Shown here one piece after another: positions 7,141-12,043 of a stretch of 12,043 bases of DNA. The position numbers and the translations under genes were made by a program. Each line of letters opens with the position of its first letter. Positions within the stretch are counted from its first letter, which is position 1. Source of the DNA: CAZYWA01 sp964650975 [NCBI: uncultured bacterium]. Its GTDB lineage: Bacteria; JADJOY01. The stretch lies in contig CAZYWA010000217.1 of the NCBI GenBank assembly GCA_964650975.1, positions 1-12,043 of the forward strand, read 5' to 3'. The notes under the pieces are model-generated. The model did not search any database and was not told where the DNA came from. It worked only from the letters and a program-made list of their open reading frames with translations.

Positions 7141-8064
7141 ATGTCAGCCTTCACCGAGATCAGCCGCAGTGTGCGCGACGCGGTCGACATCCTGGGTCGC
7201 GCGCGCAGTCCGCTGGAGCTGGCGAAGGCGTTGGTGCCGGCGTCGTTGCTCGAGCGTCGCATTCTGAACCTGGGCGAGCCGCCAGCGCCGGGGCCGAGGC
7301 CGGCGGACGAGATCGCCGCGACGCTGCGGTTGCTCACGCGCCGGCTCGAAAGCGAGGTTCTCGGCGCTGGCGGCCGTGGCGTGGGTTACGCGCAGCTCGC
7401 CAGCTCGCCGACGTTCGCGCTGCTCGAGGAGACGAGCCGCCTGCTGCTGGCGCTCCACCTGCCCGACCTTCCGCGTGGCGCGCCCGCGCAGGCGTTCTGG
7501 ATCAATCTTTACAACGTGCTGGTGATTCACGGGGTGGTGGCGCTCCGCATCCGCAAGTCGGTGATGGAGGTGCCGTCCTTCTTCGGCTCGGTGGCGTACC
7601 GGATCGGCGATCTCCTCTTCACGCCCGACGAGATCGAGAACGGCGTGCTGCGCGCGAACTCGCCGCACCCAGCGACTCGGGCGCGCCCCTTCAACGCGGG
7701 CGATCCGCGTCTGGCGCTGGCCGTCCCGCGCGTCGACCCGCGTGTTCACACGGCGCTGGTGTGCGCCGCGAAGGCGTGTCCGCCGATCGGGTTTTACGAC
7801 GGCGAGCGGCTCGAGGAGCAGCTCGATCTCGCCGCGCGGTCGTTCGTGGAGAACGACACGGAGATCGTCGACACCAAACGTGAAGTGCAGGTCTCGCTCA
7901 TCTACAAATATTACGTGCGAGATTTCGGCGGTGAGGACGGCGTGCGGCGTTTTCTCGTCGAGCATCTCGAGGGAGCGCGGCGCGAGGCCCTCGCTCGGGC
8001 CTTCGACGCTGGCTTCGGTCTCGTTCATCGCCGTTACGACTGGGACCTGAACGCAATCGGGTGA
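7141..8064 (+). CDS. DUF547 domain protein
   Basis: A 307-residue protein carrying the full DUF547 pattern: AFWINLYNVLVIHGV (118-132), the central DEIENGVLR (163-171), VDPRVHTALVCAAKACPPI (198-216) and the terminal YDWDLN (299-304). In DUF547 proteins the Cys/His/Asn-containing blocks are highly conserved and resemble a hydrolase-like active site, but no reaction is firmly established to my knowledge. There is no signal peptide or membrane segment, although many family members are exported; the first 60 residues are a helical, Arg/Leu-rich extension. The ATG at 7141 has only a weak purine stretch upstream (GCGAGAA); GTG at 7171 is an alternative. It is divergent from the serpin cluster and convergent with the next lipoprotein gene, so it is probably transcribed alone. 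Codon usage is strongly GC-ending, unlike the serpin cluster next to it. Confidence 0.9.
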   Translation: MSAFTEISRSVRDAVDILGRARSPLELAKALVPASLLERRILNLGEPPAPGPRPADEIAATLRLLTRRLESEVLGAGGRGVGYAQLASSPTFALLEETSRLLLALHLPDLPRGAPAQAFWINLYNVLVIHGVVALRIRKSVMEVPSFFGSVAYRIGDLLFTPDEIENGVLRANSPHPATRARPFNAGDPRLALAVPRVDPRVHTALVCAAKACPPIGFYDGERLEEQLDLAARSFVENDTEIVDTKREVQVSLIYKYYVRDFGGEDGVRRFLVEHLEGARREALARAFDAGFGLVHRRYDWDLNAIG

Positions 8065-8090
8065 GTGCAATCGGACGCTGCGGCGCCGAG

Positions 8091-8124
8091 GGATTGCGCG
8101 CGCCCCACGGCGCGCGCGCGATCC
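8091..8124 (+). terminator. GC-rich hairpin after the DUF547 gene
   Basis: Starting 27 bases after the DUF547 stop, GCGCGCGCC (8096-8104) pairs perfectly with GGCGCGCGC (8109-8117) around a CCAC loop. GGAT/ATCC (8091-8094 with 8121-8124) adds an outer helix beyond an internal loop. The position suits a 3' end structure. There is no U-run, so it would be a non-canonical or Rho-assisted terminator or an RNA-stability element. Confidence 0.4.
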
Positions 8125-8203
8125 GCGGCGTGATGGCCCCTGAATTGGCCAGCGCCCGCCCGTGCGCGCCGGCGAGCAGGTAGCGAGCCGCCTCGGGAGT
8201 AGG

Positions 8204-8229
8204 CCTCATGAAAATCGCTTTTCATGGGG
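8204..8229. terminator. AT-rich inverted repeat between convergent genes
   Basis: CATGAAAA-TCGC-TTTTCATG (8207-8226) is a perfect 8-bp inverted repeat. With CCT/GGG outside it the stem reaches 11 bp with one G-U. It lies between the ends of the convergent DUF547 and lipoprotein genes, 28 bases past the lipoprotein stop, so it could end transcription from either side. Its A/T tracts are inside the stem rather than after it, so a protein-binding site is an alternative. Confidence 0.35.
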
Positions 8230-8257
8230 CGCGGGCCCCCAAAAAACCTAGCTCAGC

Positions 8258-8761
8258 TCAGGGCACGCACGGGCGCGCCGCGCCGCCCGCGTGCTTGCCG
8301 CCGCTTTGCGGGCCGCCGCAACTCGGGTCCGGCATCTTGGGCGGCGGAGGTGGCCGCGGCGGCGGATGCACCGGCGGTGGAGGCGGCGGCTTTCTCGGCC
8401 GCGGGTGATGCTGAGGCGGTTCGAAGCATCCCGGGCACGCCCAGAACGGCGCGAACGCGAACGGGTAGCCGTACGGCAGGTTCGGCGCGTAAGCACCGCC
8501 GCCCAGCCAGTCGAAGGTGAAGCCAGGATCGTACGGATCCCCCATCCAGCGAGAGAAATCGTCGTCGTCCCGTAGCGGGCCGGGCTCGGTCTCGTACCAG
8601 CTCGGCTGGTCTTGCTGCTCCTGGCGCTCCAGCTGATCGTCGCTTTCGACCTGCGCGCCAGGCGACGACGCCGCGGGCGGCCGCGCGGCGCTGCACGCGG
8701 CCCCCAGCGCCAGCAGCATCGCCATGCCGATTCGAGCGATCGGTCTCGCCTTCGGGTCCAT
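8258..8761 (-). CDS. Proline-rich, acidic exported lipoprotein
   Basis: About 167 residues of low-complexity design. A basic N terminus and hydrophobic AMLLALGAAC stretch (14-23) look like a lipoprotein signal with Cys23 as lipid anchor, although the -3 position is Gly rather than Leu. The mature part begins with an acidic Gln/Glu/Asp segment (DDQLERQEQQDQ, then RDDDDF), continues with an aromatic Gly/Pro/Tyr/Phe region containing CPGC, and ends in a basic polyproline tract (runs of six and five prolines) and a Gly/Lys/His tail with two more cysteines. Polyproline tracts in envelope lipoproteins often span the periplasm or bind other proteins; no specific role can be stated. The ATG at 8761 is favoured because the signal peptide starts there; GTG codons at 8773 and 8770 are alternatives. 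The GGC/GCG triplet runs at 8335-8400 are the reverse complement of the proline codons. Confidence 0.75.
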   Translation of the reverse strand: MDPKARPIARIGMAMLLALGAACSAARPPAASSPGAQVESDDQLERQEQQDQPSWYETEPGPLRDDDDFSRWMGDPYDPGFTFDWLGGGAYAPNLPYGYPFAFAPFWACPGCFEPPQHHPRPRKPPPPPPVHPPPRPPPPPKMPDPSCGGPQSGGKHAGGAARPCVP

Positions 8762-8923
8762 GTCGCCCACCACGCCTCAATGTACCCGCCTGGGCGACCT
8801 CCGGTTGCCGTGTCGCAGCGCGCGCCGGTCGCGAGCAAATGGCTTGACGAAAAAATGAGGCCTAACCAGAGATCCCTACACCCGTTCTTGGCCACGCCGG
8901 CGCGCCACCCCGGAGGTGCACTC

Positions 8924-9151
8924 GTGATTCGACGCTCCATCGCGGCTTCTTTCGCCATCGTTGCATCCACGGCCCTGTGGAATCCGAGCCCGGCGCGAGC
9001 AGCAGCATTGATCGGCGCTGGTCGGCTGGCGGGTGTAGCCAGCCGCCAGCCGCGCGCGTCGGCTTCAACCTCCGGTATGGCGGTCTCGGTGGGAAGCGGT
9101 CGTGCTCGCGCCGCGTCGCCGCTGGCCGCGATCGTCACCTGGTGGGCATGA
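8924..9151 (+). CDS. Short ORF with signal peptide, in frame with the M14 peptidase downstream
   Basis: GTG at 8924 has a perfect GGAGG Shine-Dalgarno (8912-8916) seven bases upstream and encodes MIRRSIAASFAIVASTALW followed by NPSPARAAA, a good Sec signal peptide. The remaining residues, about 47, are an Ala/Ser/Arg/Gly stretch without recognisable motif, ending at TGA 9149-9151. The M14 peptidase ATG (9161) is in the same frame, only three codons further on. Either this is the export signal and propeptide of the peptidase interrupted by a stop codon (mutation, sequence error or readthrough), or it is a separate small exported protein, or a chance ORF. The composition is less GC-biased at third positions than the peptidase, which weakens the coding case for its second half. 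Confidence 0.45.
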   Translation: MIRRSIAASFAIVASTALWNPSPARAAALIGAGRLAGVASRQPRASASTSGMAVSVGSGRARAASPLAAIVTWWA

Positions 9152-9160
9152 TTCGGGGCG

Positions 9161-10165
9161 ATGGCGCATCCGCTCGCTCCGTACCGATCGCCCGAGGAAC
9201 GCGACTCCCGGCTCGACGAGCTGGCCCGCTCGCTGGGAGCCGAGCTGCGGGTCCTCGGGCGGAGCCACGAAGGGCGGGAGATCCGGGTCGCGCGGGTGCC
9301 CAGGGCGGCGGCGACCCGATCGGCCAGCTCCGCACCCGGCGGCTCGCCGAGGCACGTGCTGGTCTGCGCCGGCATCCATGGGCTCGAATACATCGGCAGC
9401 GAGGTGGCGCTCGGGCTGCTGGAAGCCATGCGCAACCCGTTCCCGTCCCTCGCGCAATTGCGCTCGCGCGCCGAGATCTGGGTGTTGCCGTCGCTCAATC
9501 CGGACGCGTACGCGCGCACCTGGGCGCGCGAGGGCCAGGGCGAGCTCAAGCGGCTGCGCACCAACGCGCGCGGTGTCGATCTCAACCGGAACTTTCCGCT
9601 GCCCGCTCCGCAGCGCCCGGTGCTGAGCACGCTGGGTGGCTGGCGCACCGGCTCCGACGACCCCGCGAACCCGTTCTACCGGGGCTCGTGCGCGCTCAGC
9701 GAGCCCGAGACCGCGTCACTCGACGCGCTGCTGCGCCAGGTGCCCTTCGCCGCCAGCGCCAACCTTCATTCCACGTGGGGCATGATGATTCCACCCTGCC
9801 TCGAGCGCCGCGCGCACGTCGCCGCGTATCGGACGCTGTGCCGTGCCTTCGGCCTGGCGCAGCCGCGCTCGCGCTATCGACGCCTGTCGTTGCCGGCGCT
9901 CGATCGCTTCACCGGCGAGCAAGAGGATCATCAGCACCACGCGTTCGGCACCTGGGCGCTCTGCATCGAGCACTATCCGATCTGGGTGGACGTGATTCGC
10001 TTCCGGCGCGCGGACCGGCTCTTCTGGGAATTCAATCCCCCCGACCCCGCGCCCTGGATCGCGAACGACGTGCCGGGGATCGTGGGCTTCTTCGAGGCGG
10101 CGCTCGATCTCGGCCCGCCCGGCGCTCACTCGATCACGGCGCGCGCGGTGAGCCCTGGCGGGTAA
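9161..10165 (+). CDS. M14-family zinc carboxypeptidase
   Basis: A 334-residue metallopeptidase of the M14 (carboxypeptidase A) fold, removing C-terminal residues or cleaving peptidoglycan-type peptides. The active site is complete: zinc ligands H73 and E76 in GIHGLEYIGSE, the third ligand H203 in ANLHSTWG, the substrate-carboxylate pair N142-R143 in VDLNRNFP, and catalytic E270 in LCIEHYP. SEPET at 180-184 precedes the helix before strand H203, as in bacterial M14 proteins. From its own ATG it has no signal peptide; that start has only a GGGG two bases upstream. The short upstream ORF in the same frame carries a signal peptide, so the ancestral product may have been exported. Its 3' end overlaps the end of the convergent propeller gene by 40 bp. 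Substrate is unknown. Confidence 0.93.
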   Translation: MAHPLAPYRSPEERDSRLDELARSLGAELRVLGRSHEGREIRVARVPRAAATRSASSAPGGSPRHVLVCAGIHGLEYIGSEVALGLLEAMRNPFPSLAQLRSRAEIWVLPSLNPDAYARTWAREGQGELKRLRTNARGVDLNRNFPLPAPQRPVLSTLGGWRTGSDDPANPFYRGSCALSEPETASLDALLRQVPFAASANLHSTWGMMIPPCLERRAHVAAYRTLCRAFGLAQPRSRYRRLSLPALDRFTGEQEDHQHHAFGTWALCIEHYPIWVDVIRFRRADRLFWEFNPPDPAPWIANDVPGIVGFFEAALDLGPPGAHSITARAVSPGG

Positions 10166-11613
10166 GCCCACAGGAGATCGCCGGTCACGCGATCGAGGCT
10201 CATCGCGAGCGGCTCGTCGGGAACGTTCGGCCCGCCGCGGTCCTCGCCTACCGCAATGAGATCGCCCGAGGTTCCCAGCAGCAACCGGTTCACCCGATCG
10301 AGGTCGTGGGACGAGTCGCCCTCGCGCGTCAGGTGGCGCGTCCAGAGCGGCGTGCCGTCGCGGTCGACCTTCTCGATCACCACGTGCTTGCCGATGCTGC
10401 CGTCCGAGTCCGATCCGCCGTAGTAGAGGGGACCGTCCGGGTCCGGCACCAGGTCGTCGATCTCCTCGCCGCTCAGCGACGGATCCGAGAGCTGCGCCGC
10501 CCAGCGAACGGCACCGCCGGGATCGAGGTTCGCGGCGAGGCCCTCCGCTTCGACGTAGCCGTCGCCGAGCATCGCCATCCCGCCCGCGACCCATTCGCCG
10601 TCGGCGCCCACCGCGAGCGCGTGCCCTTCGTCGAAGGAGGGCGTGCCGTCGGCCAGGACCTGGTCGCGACGGAACATCCACGAGCGCGAGCCGTCGGGGG
10701 CGTACTTGAGCAGCGTCAGGTCCGTGCCGAGCTGCTCGAAGGCCAGATCGCCGACCGCGTAGAGATCGCCCTGCGAATCGAACGCCACCTTGCGCGCGAC
10801 GTCGATCTGACCGGTTTCCGCCGAGGGCGCGGCGCTCCCGGGCGGGCCGTCCTGCACGTCCTGCCAGCGACGCTCGCCGCCCGAGGTCCACGTTCCCACG
10901 AACCACTCGATGCGCGAGTCCGGGAATCCGGCGACACCGCCCACGCCCACGACGCCGCTCGCATCCACCGCGATCGAGAGCCCGGCGCTCACCCGCAGCG
11001 GATCGGGCGTCTCCGCCGCGATGTCCTGCCACTCGACGACGCCGCTCGCCGCGTCGAGGCGCGCCACCGCGATCCCCTGGATGGGCGGCTCGGTCGGGCT
11101 CGCGTGCGGGTCCGCATGGCGCGCATAGCCGGTCACGTAAACCGCGCTGCCTTGCACCGCGAGTGCGTAGAGCTCGGCCGACCCCTGGGCGAACGGCTCG
11201 GTCTGCCAGAGCGGCGCACCGCTCTTGTCGTAAGCCAGCACCACTCCGCGGCTGGATGTGGGCGAAAGGATGCTGCCGGCCACCAGCACGCGATCGCCGG
11301 CGTCGACCTCGACGGCGTCGGCGCGAGCGTCGACCGTGGGGTCGATCGCTTCCTCCCGTAGCCAGCGCGGCGTGCCGAACGCGTCGAACGCCACCACCGC
11401 CAGGTTGCGCGCACCGTCCATCCCGGTGTGGCCCGCGGCGACCACGGTGCCGTCCGAGAAGAGCGCCGCATCCTCGAGCTCGCCGAGGGCCAAGTCCGCG
11501 GCCGGATCGCTGGGGTGGAGCGCGCGCTCGCCGCAGCCCAGCGCCGCGAGCGCCAGCGACGCGCCCATCGCGAGCGCCGCCCGACGCACCGATCGACCGA
11601 CCCGCTCGCTCAT
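10126..11613 (-). CDS. Lipoprotein with eight-repeat beta-propeller (PQQ/SBBP-like)
   Basis: A 495-residue exported protein. SLALAALGCGE near residues 19-29 is a lipoprotein signal with Cys27 as anchor. The rest is a repeat array: a D-x-x-G-x-x-x-W motif (FDAFGTPRW, YDKSGAPLW, VDRDGTPLW and others) puts tryptophans at 84, 136, 195, 250, 312, 371, 424 and 482, spaced 52-62 residues. Each is followed by a polar loop and a DSQGDLYAVGDL-type strand pair. This predicts eight blades of a PQQ-dehydrogenase/SBBP-like propeller with no recognised catalytic residues, so a binding or scaffolding role at the cell surface or periplasm is likelier than catalysis. The ATG at 11613 overlaps the TGA of the upstream esterase (ATGA), indicating translational coupling; the frame continues upstream only as antisense to that gene's frame. 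Confidence 0.9.
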   Translation of the reverse strand: MSERVGRSVRRAALAMGASLALAALGCGERALHPSDPAADLALGELEDAALFSDGTVVAAGHTGMDGARNLAVVAFDAFGTPRWLREEAIDPTVDARADAVEVDAGDRVLVAGSILSPTSSRGVVLAYDKSGAPLWQTEPFAQGSAELYALAVQGSAVYVTGYARHADPHASPTEPPIQGIAVARLDAASGVVEWQDIAAETPDPLRVSAGLSIAVDASGVVGVGGVAGFPDSRIEWFVGTWTSGGERRWQDVQDGPPGSAAPSAETGQIDVARKVAFDSQGDLYAVGDLAFEQLGTDLTLLKYAPDGSRSWMFRRDQVLADGTPSFDEGHALAVGADGEWVAGGMAMLGDGYVEAEGLAANLDPGGAVRWAAQLSDPSLSGEEIDDLVPDPDGPLYYGGSDSDGSIGKHVVIEKVDRDGTPLWTRHLTREGDSSHDLDRVNRLLLGTSGDLIAVGEDRGGPNVPDEPLAMSLDRVTGDLLWAYPPGLTARAVIE

Positions 11614-12043
11614 GGCAGCGTGTACTGCTTGAGGAACGAGAACATGGTCGCGAGCTGCCCGTTGGCGTAGGTGAAATGCGCGGTCTTCGGGCACTCGCGC
11701 TCCTGGGTCGGCGAGCCCTGATCGCAGACGCCGAGCACCTGGGTCTTGGTGGTGTCGGTGATCACGATCTGGGCCATGGCGCTCGACCAGCCGCTCTTCC
11801 GCAGGGTCGTGATCCACGCCTGCGCCTCGCTGCAGAACATCAGCGGATCGCACGCGGCCTGCACCAGCATGATCGGCACCCTGCGCGCGGGGCTCGGCAC
11901 CGGCGTCACGCACGGGCCGCGCGAGAACGGGTCGCCGCCCGCGAAGGACGCGGCCGCCGCGAACGCCTCCGGATGGAGCAACGCGAGCAGGTGCGCGAGA
12001 AACGCGCCGTTCGACCAGCTCATCAGGTAGACGCGCTTGGGAT
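11610..12043 (-). CDS. Esterase/PHB-depolymerase-like alpha/beta hydrolase, N terminus beyond window
   Basis: The C-terminal 143 residues of a hydrolase resembling the LpqC/feruloyl-esterase/polyhydroxybutyrate depolymerase group. Just inside the window edge, KRVYLMSWSNGAFLAHLLA carries the nucleophile elbow; here it reads SWSNG, with Ser where the family usually has Gly. The acid residue is expected in VPIMLVQAACDPL and the histidine in KTAHFTYANG, in the order and spacing of the family. Several cysteines (GPCVT, ACD, FCSE, VCDQ, RECPK) suggest disulfides and therefore export, but the signal peptide lies outside the window. The open frame continues to the edge, so the in-window ATG at 12023 is not the true start. 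Its stop overlaps the start of the propeller lipoprotein, so the two are made together, perhaps as an envelope or extracellular polymer-handling pair (inference). Confidence 0.85.
   Translation of the reverse strand, partial: PKRVYLMSWSNGAFLAHLLALLHPEAFAAAASFAGGDPFSRGPCVTPVPSPARRVPIMLVQAACDPLMFCSEAQAWITTLRKSGWSSAMAQIVITDTTKTQVLGVCDQGSPTQERECPKTAHFTYANGQLATMFSFLKQYTLP

Noticed and set aside
8844-8849. TTGACG as a -35 box before the short signal-peptide ORF
   Set aside because: No acceptable -10 hexamer lies 16-18 bases downstream, so I cannot support a promoter.
8248-9648. 466-codon - strand frame across the lipoprotein and peptidase
   Set aside because: It conflicts with two genes that have recognisable features, and its translation is low-complexity Arg/Ser/Ala.
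8977-11361. 794-codon + strand frame across the peptidase and the propeller gene
   Set aside because: It is out of phase with the M14 peptidase and antisense to the propeller; it is Arg/Ala-rich with no motif.

Overview
This is a GC-rich bacterial window. Its genes (a large STAND-type ATPase, several exported proteins and lipoproteins, a serpin, a DUF547 protein, a beta-propeller lipoprotein) suggest a free-living deltaproteobacterium-like organism, most plausibly Myxococcota. This is inferred from gene types and composition, because no rRNA or other marker gene is present. I see no tRNA or rRNA gene, CRISPR array, transposase or phage gene.

Left part (39-4402, + strand): a 1066-residue signal-transduction ATPase is followed by a winged-helix/SAM methyltransferase of the Rv2258c type. 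The 104-bp gap between them is dense with structure: a 17-bp palindrome just after the first stop, then three segments that can form two mutually exclusive RNA hairpins. One of these hides the methyltransferase ribosome-binding site.

Middle part (4552-6978, - strand): a compact cluster visibly poorer in GC than its flanks. In transcription order it holds a possible 31-codon upstream ORF, an unrecognised exported protein with cysteines, a complete exported serpin that starts inside the stop codon of the gene before it, and a five-helix membrane protein. It looks like one operon delivering a protease inhibitor to the cell envelope or outside.

Right part (7141-12043): a DUF547 protein (+) converges on a proline-rich lipoprotein (-), with hairpins between their ends. 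Next come a short + strand ORF with a signal peptide and an M14 zinc carboxypeptidase, both in one reading frame and separated only by a TGA. The peptidase runs tail-to-tail into, and overlaps by 40 bp, a - strand lipoprotein with eight beta-propeller repeats. That gene is coupled by a 4-base ATGA overlap to an upstream esterase cut by the window edge.

Gaps without a confident gene are short. Positions 4403-4551 (between convergent genes) hold only a 10-bp palindrome at 4409-4418. Positions 6979-7140 separate divergent genes and contain no promoter I can defend. Positions 8065-8257 hold two hairpins. Positions 8762-8923 hold an A-rich patch and a ribosome-binding site for the next ORF.
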